A stretch of DNA of 64,000 bases from positions 498,001 through 562,000 of the forward strand of contig JAOTOL010001438.1 in the NCBI GenBank assembly GCA_034440575.1, written 5' to 3'. Origin of the DNA: Imbricaverruca yamaguchii. Taxonomy: Eukaryota; Arthropoda; Thecostraca; Neoverrucidae. Each line of letters starts with the position of its first letter. Positions within the stretch are counted from its first letter, which is position 1. Below, one piece after another: positions 49,966 through 62,140 of this stretch. A program made the position numbers and the translations under genes. Below the pieces are notes generated by a model that was not told the origin of the DNA, ran no database searches, and saw only the letters and a program-made list of their open reading frames with translations.

Positions 49966-51681
49966 GCTGTCCGGAATTATTGAGGTTCTGGCATGACTCG
50001 ATGCACGTCAGGCGCCGACGGTTGCTGCCCAGAGGATCCGGAGGGCCGCCGAGGGGTGGCATAACAAAAGTAACGTAAAGTTCCACCCTTGAACAATACT
50101 AAGCAGCATTGGCTAGCATAGGAGAAATTCACGGTTGTAGATGCATCCTTTCCATTCAACGCCCATGAGCGCAATATTTTTAGACAATATCGAGAAAACC
50201 TGTCGGCCTCCACTGTACTTGTGGCAGAACTCATGCCAGGCACATCGCCCAGTGTTTCAAATCTGAAAATCTGCTTGTTACTTTGGCGTTAGGGCCCATT
50301 AACATTCCGGGAATGGTTTGTGCCCCACCATATTATGAATGGCGGCGGGCGATCGGAAACAGGCCGGGGGCCGCCAGCGTCCGGCTGTCCATGGTGGAAA
50401 GTTCCAGAATGCAATGCGCAAAGTAACAATATGCGCAATATATCGCTGTAAATGGCAATGGAATTGACGTCTGAAGGCAAACTACCTTTCATATATCCAA
50501 TTCGCATCGTATTTTATGAAGACAGAGTCACATAAATTGTAACTATATTCTTCGCGTGCACACTAGTCAACATCCGGGGGCGCTTGTCGCGGGCGCATGT
50601 TTCAGAGTTCTTGAATAACATCAGGAACCTACCTGTTTTCTTTCTTTACTGGGGGTCCTACTGATGTCCGCATTAACATTGGGTCTGACGCCTAACGCAC
50701 AGAAGAAAACCAAGATGCTTGACAAATATTGTCAGATATATTAAGCAAATGTTGTAGCTGTGTCATGTATTTGTTTATAAAATTAACTGGCGCAGGCTAT
50801 GTCAAACTCAATTTATGTCAATCACATAAATTGAGCAAAAACATTGGCCTCAAAACATTTTTCATGGTTTATATAGCCGAAACAACTAGTCAGTTTACAT
50901 ACTACTGACAATAATGTTTCTTTCACTACCAGCAGCCATTCATTCGTGTTATACCAGCAGCCATTCATTCATATTCGTTCATATTTCAATATGCATATCA
51001 TGCACACATCAGAAAAGAGAGCATCCGTAATTGACGCTGAGCATGCACAACCAATGCTTTTGGCCCTGAAAGTGCTCATGAATAGGCATTTACACCAAGG
51101 AAAATTATGAATGATTTTCACCATCATGAATAACTTGGCCGAACCAAGTTGTGCTCGAAGTACCAGGAATTGTCAGGGGGTTTTAATTGCTTGCAATAGA
51201 CATTTAGGATTCACTCGGCCAATTATTTCCTACATGGCTGTGTTCTTCAGAGATACCTACAGGCAAGATTTTTCCAGGGCTGCATGCACAGTCTCAAAAT
51301 ATTATTTCCCAGCCTTCATCTTGGGTGAACAAGCATGCTTTTTCAGCGCCAATAAAACACAAACTCAACACAATATTGCATACAATTCCACCTGTGACTA
51401 TTTTCCAGGGCTATCTCTCAGCCACGTGGCCAAAATAGGTGTGCTAGGAAATGCAATATTCTAGTTACATGCAAATAAATGCTTCCAACCTGGTTACAAA
51501 CAGCTAACAAAACTTCGAATATCTTGCGACCACTCAATCACACCAACAGAACGTTAAACGCCGAATCGGCGTTGAAAAGATAAACTAAATCTATCTTTTG
51601 ACGCCAGATAGACGTTCATTACCCGGTTGTGGCATACCCCTGTGCAGACTGTGCGACGTTCCGATCGCGTTAACGTTCGTA
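49966..51681. other. Intergenic, nothing recognised
   Basis: About 1.7 kb with no gene family recognised. AGCAGCCATTCATTC is repeated in close tandem near 50930-50970. Confidence 0.4.
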
Positions 51682-52061
51682 ACGCTAGGCGTCATGAGCG
51701 GGCATAATACCGGTGGCGCCTCTGGTGGTAGGTTTGTGAAAGAACACCACCAGAGTGGGTTGTGTCTGATTAATGCTATATTTTAGTTTTTAGAGAAGGT
51801 GCAGGTGATTTTCAATGGTCAAATTTGAACAACATTGAAACAAGCTCTCTTATGATGCGTAGTTCATTTTATTATCAAATCATTTCACCTGTCGCTTTGC
51901 CGTTAAAGTGAAATGAAAGCAATTGGCCACCCAATATCTTGTGATAAAAGCGCGTCATACATCTTGTGTGTGATGTGCTGACAATTTCCAATGTTCTTAA
52001 CGAAGCTAAAATCGAGCCGGCTACATTTTTATATCATCATGAATAACTTCCATGAAGGTTT
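51682..52061 (+). mobile_element. Dispersed repeat R1, copy b (uninterrupted)
   Basis: Second copy of 45718-46102. Near its start a perfect 10-bp hairpin stem (CTCTGGTGGT and ACCACCAGAG) encloses a 16-base loop with GGTTTGTGAAAGAA conserved between copies. It passes without a break into the 177-bp array, so it represents the undisturbed structure of the element. Confidence 0.88.
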
Positions 52062-52590
52062 AACCCTGTCACTTTTGCATTCAATTCCAGAATTCGTGTT
52101 CCAACTTATCACTTCGTACTACAATAAATTGTATATCTGATGTTCTACTTTACCGAATTAATAGCCAATGGTCTTAAATGAACTGGCATACCATCAGCTG
52201 TCTTTTGATGCCATGTTTAACTACTTTTATAGATAGCTAATCCTGGCATTTTTGCACTCAATTCAAATATTTGTGTCTGAAATTATCACATTCAACTACT
52301 TCAAATTGAATATCGGATGTTCTACACAAGCGAATTAATTTCCAATGGTTTCAAATAAACTGACATAAAATCAGCTACCTTCTGATGCCACATTCGACTA
52401 CATTTATATATATTTAACCTTGTCATTTTTGCACTCAACTCCACGATTTCTGCCCAAATTATCACATTTTATTACTTTTATTTGTATATCAGATGTTCTA
52501 CACTAGCGAATTAATTTCCAACGGTCTCAAGTAAATCGCCATAGAATAAGCTGGCGTTTGATGTCATGTTCGGCTACTAGCATGAAGGAA
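52062..52590. repeat. 177-bp tandem repeat, three copies (array b)
   Basis: Monomers begin at about 52062, 52239 and 52416 and match those of array a. The first monomer of each array resembles its counterpart more than its neighbours (for example both have GTGTTCCAA near the start), suggesting the three-copy array moved as part of the element. Confidence 0.9.
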
Positions 52591-53756
52591 TAGCTACCAT
52601 GTTGCAGGGAGTAGGGGGAGGTCAAATGCTCTCCTAAAAGCATACACAGATAAATCCCTGGTTCTTATAAGCTACCTTATTGCTAATATTCAATAAGAAC
52701 CATACTTATCATTGCGACAATATCTGGAAGGCGAACCGAACGTCGCGGACGCAAAGTTCTTTCCCGTCCACAACCGGAGAGCGACATTTCATGATGCTGC
52801 ACAATTGTTCGACTATTGTACACGCCTTAGAATGAGCGTCATTGTACCTGCGAAAATGTGCATTCGTGTTATGCAATGAAAAAGAACGACGGATAGCCAC
52901 CGATCGGGACCGCGAAAATGGACCTCTCAGCTATGGCGAGCCAAATTGCATGATGCTGCCATCCTGATACATGCCATCCTGATACAGAGCATTCCTCTGC
53001 AATAGCATTCCTTGCATTCCGTTCATCACACTATGGCATTCCTTTCATAACTGCTGGCACATATGCTGTTGGCCTTGATCGGAACTTTTTTCCACGTCCG
53101 TTGTGAAGTGGTCGAAGGGCGTCATCAGCCAGGAGACGAGGGGATATATAGGCGGACTCCCCAAGATATGGTCCCCTACCCTGCCAACCGGCCGTTCGAC
53201 GGACGATCTGGGAAGTAATGCAATTTGAAATGACATATTTATATCCAGAAAGACGGATGGCTCAGGAGCACAAATGAGGGCAGTAGCACTGAACGCCAGG
53301 TAGGTGCAACGACCTACCCGGTGCACTACAACTGCTGCACTGCTGATGCAACTTCTGTACAACTGATGAGGCGCTAACAATCAAACACGCATTTAGAGGG
53401 TAAAATGATGCGCTATTCAGTGAACCAAAATACAGAGGGCTGGGGAGCACGACGAAAAGACTCGGCTACTGCCTAATGACGATGTTCAAGCTTGTTTTGC
53501 AAGTTTGAAGCTGAGTTTCTTCAAGTATTATAAAAGCTTGGAATGGTCCAAGGTGAGACGTGTGTAGCTGGAAGCGATTACTGTGTAGTGTCAATCCAAC
53601 ATACCTGATGATGCAATAGCTAGACCATAGCGAACTCAAACTAATTAATTTCAGATATATCGCCGTTAGGTAGGCAATTAATAGCCTACCTGCCCACCTA
53701 GATAATCAATTAGGTACTCGGATGCATATCACGAATGCGGGGACACAAACCGGATA
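52591..53756. other. Intergenic, nothing recognised
   Basis: Unique sequence with no recognised gene. Confidence 0.4.
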
Positions 53757-54160
53757 TAAATGTAGGAAATACAAACGAATAGCTGCATAGCACGAATAGG
53801 CATATGCTAAAATAGCACGAATGTTTTGGGGAAAATATAGCCAACACATCATACCTTGGATTTCGGAAGGCTGCGACGTCCGTCCCACCCGCCCGTGTCG
53901 GATTAAGGCCGTATAAGAACTAATTACTTTATGTTTCAGGCCATGTGGCCGCCACACTATAAACAATACAAGCGAATAAATAAATGCAGCACATATAAAA
54001 ATACTCGAATAGTAAGAATATTGCTGAGCAAATATCGATTTCTTCTGAATGCGGCTTTCAGAAGGCATGTGAGATCGTCCCAACCGCCCGCTAATTATTA
54101 GGGCCGAGAAAGAACTAATTTTTTGTTCCGTTTCGGGCCATGTGGCCGCCCGAGTATTCA
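53757..54160. repeat. Tandem repeat of about 200 bp, two copies
   Basis: GGCCATGTGGCCGCC lies at 53939 and again at 54137. The preceding CGTCCCACCCGCCCG or CGTCCCAACCGCCCG, AAGAACTAATT and the ACGAATAG-type words keep the same order in both. Two related blocks therefore explain the 166-residue minus-strand frame with an internal duplication. Confidence 0.75.
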
Positions 54161-54384
54161 GGGCATTATAAAATAGCAATGCCCATGATATAGGCGAATA
54201 CCCCAAGTACGTACATGCTGTTGCGCATGTTCATGCATTATCTTTAGAAATACTTGCAGGTGTTAAAATGCACATTTTCTACGCAATTGCACCCGTGATT
54301 ACCTATGGCCAAGCATGCGAGGCAGCTGGCCGCCAGAGGCGCTGCGTTTGCATTGGCCGCTTCGAAGCAATAACAATATATACA
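54161..54384. other. Intergenic, nothing recognised
   Basis: Unique sequence between the tandem pair and the AT microsatellite. Confidence 0.4.
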
Positions 54385-54390
54385 TACATG

Positions 54391-54454
<64 letters not shown>
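54385..54454. repeat. AT microsatellite
   Basis: About 60 bases of TA dinucleotides leading straight into two palindromes. Confidence 0.95.
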
Positions 54455-54455
<1 letters not shown>

Positions 54456-54530
54456 CACCACAACTACTATATGTATATAGTAGTTGTGGTGCGCCATACA
54501 ACTACTATATGTATATAGTTGTTGTATGGC
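54455..54530. repeat. Two abutting 38-bp palindromes
   Basis: 54455-54492 is a perfect inverted repeat (GCACCACAACTACTATAT and complement around GT). 54493-54530 is a second one with the same inner part but a different end (GCCATACAAC) and one mismatch. Both share ACTACTATATGTATATAG. They may have arisen by template switching beside the AT tract. Confidence 0.9.
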
Positions 54531-56884
54531 GTGCGTGTGTGTTAGCGTATGTGTGTGTGTTTAACCTTCAGTGAAGGCAACTAGGAATTATGATGCAAAC
54601 CGTGATTAGGCCACATTCGCTCCGTGTGGTGAAACGCGGAAAAACGATAGTAAAAACGCAACAAATGAGTTTGTTCTCTACATTTTCGATGGTATGCCGG
54701 CAGCGCTAACTAAGCCAGAGTTCTAGCTAACGAAAAAGTCCTAGTGCACGTTACGCAAATTGAGTACTTTATTCTTACTTATGAAATGGGGCATGGTGTC
54801 TCGAGAAATTCCGTTAAACACTTCCATTCATCGGGAGACCAAAGCGAGGGGGTTAAAAATGATCACGCCCGTATCACATAATATTTTCCCCTCAGCATTT
54901 ACCATTTCAATGGAAGACGAGGAAAATCGACTTAAAGAGCACGTCCAAGATATTGAGATGAAGAAACCGATAGATACAAATTCACGACGGTATTAAGTAC
55001 ATGGAGAGCTGTACGATGAATTCAGGAAGCAAAACAGTCTGCTGGCAGACCGTTTAATCCGCCCATACACCACAAGTTCGCTGGAGGATACGATGCAAGT
55101 GTGCACCACCAGGAAAACCTGTGCCTGCAAAACATATGCCCAGAGCTGGAATCCAGTAAAGGAAGATGCCCAGGTCGGGTAATTTCATTCAGGTCAGATC
55201 AGAATTCAGGTTAGGCCACTCGTGTGGCAAAAACTTCCGTAAAATGAGCCTTAGATCATCGGTGTTTTCGTGAGTACATGCTCCCATTATCTAGACACAA
55301 GTGAGTGTGAACTACAGCCAACTGTATTGAATGAGACAGCCGGGTTTAAGAATACATGGTTGTAAGTGTTATGGCTGATGCGAGCTTCCATGTGATTCAG
55401 ACGGCTCATGCTCGACAGGCAAAAGTCACTGAATGTCACTACGTGACTGTGTTCAACCAACTGAGCTATTTTGCTTCGTTCCACTGTTATTGTGTGACGT
55501 GACTATGTTAACATGCAAGTTAACATGCAAATGAAACAGTCTGTCTGATGAGCCCGTGTTTTTCTTCAAATGTAACGCATTTCGGGCTGCCATGTATGAT
55601 TGTATGTGCAGAGTCTGGGAGTGTGGAGCAGTCCAGCATACTAAGAAGGCTATGAGCATGTATTTATTCAAGGACGCTGATCGCGATTAGGCACGTGTAT
55701 CACAGCTTCGCTGTTCGTGGCTATTTCGGCCATGGAGATACGCTGACCTAACCAAGTGCCTTCTTGCAGGCGACTTTGAGGGGTTGAAAGAAGGACAAGT
55801 CCAGTGACTTGGGTTGTGAAGCGGAAGGATTTATGGAATTGTCCAGCGGCAACTGTGAGGAGAATGTGGTGGAAGAGTTTTCATATCCATCCCATGCTCA
55901 TTAGCGGATGCAATGGCATCAAGGGATGTGTGGCTATGATGCAGGTCTAAAGGAACTGTAGGTTCTTATGTTTGCCATGAATAAACTTCACGCAGTTCAT
56001 TCGCAAGCAGTTAAGAACTACGGGCAGATTCGAAGACCACTGGAAGGCTTCGTCCAAGCACCATAAGTTTACAAATTAGCACCATACATTTCTTAAGTGA
56101 GAGAGGTTGTCTTCCGAGAATATTGGCTGGCGTTCGATTTAATTGTGTGGTATCAGGCGGACTGTTCAAACTCCTCCAAGGACCTTGAATGACACCCTTT
56201 CAAAAAATATTTAAGAACCTTTCTAAGTTTCAGACACAATTAAGAGCTTTCACAAGAGCACCATTTATTTTGAATGGAGTACTGCATGGGATTTCTGATG
56301 CTATTGCGAAATGTTTTATGGAACCCCTGTGCAGTCTCCTACGTTATTGCAGGGCATCACACAAACGCCACATTTTTTTCGGAAAACAACTAATCTTGAA
56401 TTATATGTGTATATATATATATACATATATATGTAATCCTGTCTAAAACACACGAGCAATGATGCAACCGTCCCCGCAGATCTCACGTTTAGAGTGGTAA
56501 TCTGTATACAACGATGCCAGCGCAAGTTTGCATCCACACCAATTTAACAATGAAAAACAAAACATTCCTGTTGGACACAGGAAGATCAGATCGATCGATC
56601 GGATTTACACAGAACGTTGGGATCGATCGCGACCAAACGAACCTGAGCTGGACCTAAACTGGAACCGGAATGAACCAACCGAACCGAAACTGAACCTGAA
56701 ACAAAATATTACCCGAATGGGACTGGGACGTTATGTTGTCACGAAAAGAGAAGACATCAAACTTCCTTGCGTTTACCTTCAAAATTGAAGGGATTACTTC
56801 ATTATGTTGACAGATATGAAGCACACGAGACAAATATAGAGCTTTTTTGTATCTGTCGTGCATTTGTTGTCTACTCTTTTTTCA
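54531..56884. other. Intergenic, nothing recognised
   Basis: About 2.3 kb without a recognised gene. A short AT tract lies at 56405-56432, and a run of GAACCGGAAT/GAACCAACC-type words at 56640-56700 is a degenerate short repeat. Confidence 0.35.
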
Positions 56885-57590
56885 CATATTCATGGGCCCA
56901 GGTGCTACATTTTGAGGCCTCAGCGTGATTTTAATGAACCCGGCTAGACGTTTTGGACCCCAGCGTGATTTTCAGGGACCCATGTGCTAACTTTTGAGGT
57001 CCCCAGCATTATTTTCAGGGCCCGTTTCGACTTTTTGGGGTCCAGTGCGACTTTTTTGGGCCCTGGCCCGATCTTTTGGTCTCATTGTCATTTGCAGGAG
57101 CCCGGTGATATTCTCTGACCCTATAGTGATTTATAAGGGACCTGACCCGTCCTTGTGAGGCCCAAGTGCAATTTTCGGTGGTCCCCGCGAGTCTTTTCGG
57201 TGGCCCAGACGCGACGTTTGGGGATCCTAGTGGCATTGCTATGGGTTTTGGCCTCCTTTTTGGAGCGTTGGTAATTTGTATGGGCCCTGGAACAGTTTTT
57301 GGGGCCCCATGGTATTTGGGGGCCCAGCGGTATTTTCATGGGACTCGGCTCACATTTTTAGAGCCGCAGCGTCATTTGTAGGGCCACAGAACGATTTTGT
57401 GGGGCTCAGATGTTAATTTCAGTGACATTGGCGCGAATTGTGGACCCCCAGTGTCATTTTTGGGTCCTTTGCGCGACTTCTTGGGGCCTTCCATGATATT
57501 TGGGGGGTCTCGGCGCGGTTTTTATGGGCCTCAGCGGTATTTTGAGAGCCTGGAGCAATTTTTATGAAGCACTGCGCGATTCTTGGAGGC
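56885..57590. repeat. Highly degenerate minisatellite, about 30-33 bp
   Basis: About 700 bases in which GGGGCCC-like words, GCGATTTT/GTGATTTTCAGGG and CTTTTTGGGG recur every 30 or so bases with heavy divergence. Old arrays look like this. The right side leads into GGTACGCCACTG near 57670, the reverse of a common DNA-transposon terminus (CAGTGGCGTACC), so the array may lie inside an old element. Confidence 0.7.
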
Positions 57591-58235
57591 CACACAACCT
57601 CTCGGAGGATGGAGTGGAGGTGGGGTTGGGGTGGGGTGGGGAAACTGCACCAAATGCCCCCTCCCTTCGGTACGCCACTGTACGAAACCAATGTGCTTCA
57701 ATTATAAATTGGGTGACATTTTCCAGGAGCCCTCATGAGATATTAAATCGAAGCTTTTTGAGAGGTCAATAGAAACTAATGAGCTATCTCATCAATGTCT
57801 ATCGATTTTTATATAGTTCATTGGGATCTACACGAAGCGCCGTTTCAATGGATGGACGTCTTTGATAGCCGTGCTGACAATTGTAAAGTACATTATTTGC
57901 TTGAAGATATGTAATTCACAATACATCTATTGGCTCAACTCGCGGATTTAGCCCACTGGTTTAGGGAGGGGGCAATTTACGCTTCTCGGCGTCACCAAAA
58001 ACCCATTAGCCCAGAGGCATACCCAGGAATTGCATATGGGGAAGGGTCGAATGGATTTGGAACCCATCCTCCCACTATTTTTTAAACCCTGGATTTCGAC
58101 CACTATTCGGCAAAGAGGCCCATTATGAAAAATAATAATTAATGACGACATAATTTCCTGACGACATGATTTCCTGGGCCTCAGCCTATCTCCACAGTTT
58201 CTAAGTTACCGGATTTTTGTTCTTGCTTACCATAG
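57591..58235. other. Intergenic, with a possible transposon end
   Basis: GCCCCCTCCCTTCGGTACGC followed by CACTG at about 57655-57679 looks like the end of a non-autonomous DNA transposon. No partner end was delimited. The remainder is unique. Confidence 0.3.
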
Positions 58236-61089
58236 CGTTCACGTCAAACGTCTTGTACCACGTCCGGGAAATCCTACAAGTTTGGGCATATTAACGCCAG
58301 GTCATTAGCACCAAGACTGGACGAGGTGAACCTGCTATTGGTCAGACACCAACTGGATATACTATGCGTCTCCGAGACCTGGCTACGGACAGAAATCACC
58401 GGCAGACTTTTAGTCATTCCTGGTTACCGAATCACCAGATGTAACCGCATGGTGCCGTCGGGATCCCGCGCCGCATTGCGAGGCGGAGGAGTCGCCAAAC
58501 TAACCCGCGAACACTTCCGAGTCACGAGACTGGACATTGGCGGCGCCGACTCCGCAGTCGAGTCGCTCTGGCTCTCAGTGACGGGAGCCGGCCGGCGAAC
58601 TGCGATCGTCGGCGCCATCTACCGGCCACCCAGCACACCCGTCACCAGAGGGTTGGGGCTCATAGAGCAGCAGCTCCAGGCGGCGGTCTCCACAAACAAG
58701 CCAGTTGTGGCATTGGGGGACCTAAATATCAATATGGACGCGGACAACTCTAACGCCCGCAGCTTGAAAAACGTCTTGAACGACCTGAGCCTCAGGCAGC
58801 TGGTGATGCAGCCAACTCACCTCCTCCCTACACCCTCGCTACTGGACCTCATCAAAACGAACATCACAGACCTCTCCACACCCGCAATTGTACTCCCGGA
58901 TCCAATAGCAGATCACCAGCCCACTCTCATCAACGCTCAGATCCGCAGACAGCGCCCAACGCGCTCCGCCCCCGTCACCACCAGGCCGTGGAGACGCGTG
59001 GACTGGAATGATCTCTGTCTGAGCCTATTGACCGCTGATTGGGGGCCACTCTACGAGGCTACCGACGTTGATAGGAAGCTGGCGGACCTCATGATGGTTT
59101 GGAACGCGGCCATAGATGAGCACAGCCCGTTCATCACTGTGACACGGCGTCATCCGCACTGTCCGTGGCTCCGAGATAATGCCGAGCTCACGTCAGCCAT
59201 GGAGGAGCGCGACGCAGCGAGAAGAGAGTGGGAGACATCCAGAACACCGGAAGCACGAAAAACCTATCAACAGAGCCGAAAGTGCCTGGAAAGTAAACTT
59301 ATCCAAGCCTGCCGCGAGTTCCTGTGTGGTGGCCTGCTGACTGACCGACGGGAGTTTTGGCGCCGTTTGAGAGTTTGCATTCCGACCGACAGAGGGACCC
59401 ACCGACAGTGCTGAAGATGTGTTAGCCCGTGCAGACGAGTTCAATTTGCACTTCGCAGAGGTTGGCGCACGTATAGCGGCGGAGGTGGTGCGGGACGATA
59501 GCCCCAAGTATGGTCCCCGACCGCCCAGAGTGTGCGCGTCGACGCTGACGCTGCACCCTGCCACTCTACCTGAGCTCTCAAATGCGATAGGGCGAATGAG
59601 TTCATCCAGAGCAGTCGGAGTCGACGGAGTCCCTCTCCACGCAATCAAAAAGTGCTTCGCTGTCATCGGCCCACATCTGCTCCATCTCATCAACTGTTCT
59701 ATTACCACGCAGGCCTTCCCCACTGCATGGAAAATCGCCCATGTTACGCCAATCTTTAAGTCAGGCAATCGCTCTGATCTTAGCAATTTTAGACCAATCT
59801 CAATTCTGTCTGTACTCTCCAAAATCACGGAAAATGTCGTCTCCATGCAATTGGTGTCGTACCTGCATGACAATCATGCACTCTCGCCTTTACAGTACGC
59901 CTACCGACCGAACCACTGTACGGAGGACGCCATGCTTGATGCTGTCGAATGGATGCAACAGATGGTAGACAAGGGCCACGTCGCGTCGCTAACAACGATA
60001 TACCTCAGCAAAGCCTTCGACAGAGTCGATCATGGTGTCCTCCTGACCAAGCTCGGATGGTATGCCGTACAGTCGATTGAATGGTTCCGCAGCTACCTCA
60101 GCGACCGGAAGCAGACGGTGAACGGAGGCTCCTCCATCCTTCCTCTGACTCATGGCGTGGCACAAGGCTCCATCATCGGGCCAATCCTCTTTCTCATCTT
60201 CATCAACGACCTGTCCTCTTTCCTCCCTCATGGCTGCCTAATATCCTATGCCGACGATACCCAGCTCCTAGATCATTCTCTACCCAACGTCACCGACTTA
60301 TCCAGCCTCAAGGCACGCGTCGAGGAGTCCATATCTAGTCTACAAAATTGGTTTCAGTCCAACAGTCCAGATGAACCAGAACAAACCTCAATTCACCCTC
60401 TTTGGCAACAAGGCGTCATTAAAAAAGGCAGCAGAGTGAACTTCCAGATCACTCTCTCAGATTCCACGATAACTCCACGTCCCACTGTTAAAGTCTTAGG
60501 TGTTCTCCTCGACCAGCAACTTAGTTGCGATTCTCACATATCCATGGTTGTGCGCAAATGCAATGCCATCCTAGCATCCCTATACAAATTTCGTCATCAT
60601 TTCACCACGGATGTCCTCAAGCTCTTAGTCCAGCCCCACGTTTCTCCTCACATCCTGTATTGTCTATCTCTCTGGGGTGGAGCCGCTCAGTGCCGTCTGC
60701 ATCGCGTGCAAAAGTGCATCAACTTTGCAGCGCGACTAGTCACCGGAGTGGGCCGCAATGAGCACGTGTCCCCTGCACTCGTGTCATTAGGATGGCTAAC
60801 GATTGCAGAGATGGTTCGGGAGCACGATTGCATCCAGGTATACAGAGCCATGTGCATTAGGCAATGCCGGGAAGCTGTACGAAGAATGTTAACCTGGCGG
60901 TCACAAGTATCGCAGAGGGAGACCAGAGCTGGGTCAGTCGGTGAACTTCATCTCACAAGATGTCGACTCACGCAGACCCAACGAGGTTTTTCATACCGCG
61001 CCGCGGTCGCTTGGAATAGGCTACCACCAGTCACCAGGCAAGCACCGAGTCGCTCTGCATTCAAAAGTGCTTTGGCGCAGAGACGCTAG
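58236..61089 (+). mobile_element. Nearly complete but inactive L2/CR1-type LINE
   Basis: The first frame (open 58236-59414) is an AP-type endonuclease: FGHINARSLAPRLDEV, DILCVSETWL, GYRITR, RGGGVA, ESLWLSVTG, VGAIYRPP, VALGDLNINMD and the final histidine box in the form IADHQP. A shift of one base near 59397 leads to the second frame (about 59398-61089), the reverse transcriptase: AVGVDGVPLHAIK, FKSGNRSDLSNFRPISILSV, PLQYAYRPNHCTEDAM, IYLSKAFDRVDH, GVAQGSIIGPILFLIFINDL, YADDTQL, VKVLGVLLD, HILYCLSLWG and YRAAVAWNRLPP. The motif A aspartate is tyrosine (IYLSKAFD for IDLSKAFD; GAC to TAC), which removes a catalytic residue, although YADD is intact. At about 60368-60440 the frame slips and returns; the neighbouring frame there reads TLFGNKASLKKAAE, as the family should. 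The 5' start and the 3' tail are not defined. Confidence 0.9.
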
Positions 61090-61609
61090 TCTTACTATAG
61101 AGGTGCAAGTCTTTGTGCGCTGTATGTTCGAAATGTTTCTGATGCAATGTTCTCTACCGGATGTGCTCACGCAACAATGTCTGGGTGCAGAACAGCCACC
61201 ACGTGGAAGTACCCAAATACATGACTGACTGCACGTCCACACACTGGCAGATCCGATTTTGTCAACTCTTGTAAGGAGAACGTGAGCAGCATTGAACCCT
61301 CGATGAGTGTCAGAAACTACTATGCTACCATATTGGGCTTCCAAATAATTAGAAACAAATATCTTTAAAATTGGATTTTCTTTCATCCGGACGATATTTG
61401 TTAACCTCGGCAAATATTATTGCATTTTAATTTAGATTACTTCTGCTGGCTTCGGAGGGGGTGGGGATGGGGAAGACGCTATGACCCCTTTTTAGCCACT
61501 TCTGGAGCCACGACCAGAATGGCCCCTCCCTGGACCCACAAGTGGTTCTAAACCCGCCAGTCTACACTTTTCGTTAAAGTAGAAGAATAGGGATGGGGTG
61601 TTATTGATG
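61090..61609. other. LINE 3' flank and intergenic sequence
   Basis: May begin with the LINE 3' untranslated region, but no poly-A or short-repeat tail or target duplication could be found. A purine-rich GGAGGGGGTGGGGATGGGG stretch lies at about 61455. Confidence 0.35.
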
Positions 61610-61725
61610 TATTTCATGTGGATGTTATTTTATGTATTTTTGGAGGGGGCAAGTGTCCCCTCAATGCTGCCTTTGCCTTCCCAATAGTTTCAACTCGTAA
61701 TATGGATCCCTGTGGAGCATGCCCC
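61610..61725. repeat. Diverged relative of the nested 1.65-kb unit
   Basis: GTATTTTTGGAGGGGGCAAG, then CCCCTCAATGCTG, then TATGGATCCCTGTGGAGCAT follow the same order and spacing as the corresponding part of both nested units (about 47057-47145 and 48780-48870). Confidence 0.5.
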
Positions 61726-61944
61726 CTTCCCCCCAATCCAGAGGCGGTTTTCAAAGGAGGACAATGCAAACGTGTGATGATTATGGCTTCAATTATACCC
61801 CAAAGGTACAAATCAATGGAGCAAATGTCAATGAGGAAGTCCTTTTCTTCCAGGCCTGGCACAACATTTCTTCGTAAAATGAACATGGATGCAAATAAAA
61901 CTGGTGGCACCTTGTTTGCCTTGCTGACTAGAAAACGAGGCAGA

Positions 61945-62140
61945 TTGCTTTGTTTGTTTGTTGTTTGTTTATTGGGTGGTTCTCGACGCACTTTATGCAC
62001 GATCACGGTTAATGGTGCCGTCCACACTGCTTCGCCTGTGGGCCACGATATAGGGAAATGTCCCGAGTGGTGCGAGTGCAGAACCCGGGACCTATGGTAC
62101 TCAGAGCTCAACACCTTAACCACTCGGTCATCCCCGCCCC
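61945..62140 (-). mobile_element. tRNA-like SINE, copy C (best preserved)
   Basis: On the minus strand it begins GGCGGGGATGACCGAGTGGT, continuing TAAGGTGTTGAGC: a good Pol III A box of the Ser/Leu tRNA kind. It continues to a B-box-like GGGTTCTGCACTC and the body shared with copies A and B (GCAGTGTGGACGGCACCATT, GTGCATAAAGTGCGTCGAGA), and ends in an AATAAACAAACAACAAACAA tail. Length is about 195 bases. SINEs of this type are transcribed by Pol III and moved by a partner LINE. No clear target duplication was seen here. Confidence 0.85.

Noticed and set aside
53706..54206. 166-residue minus-strand frame with internal duplication
   Set aside because: Explained by a 200-bp tandem DNA repeat; no domain recognised.
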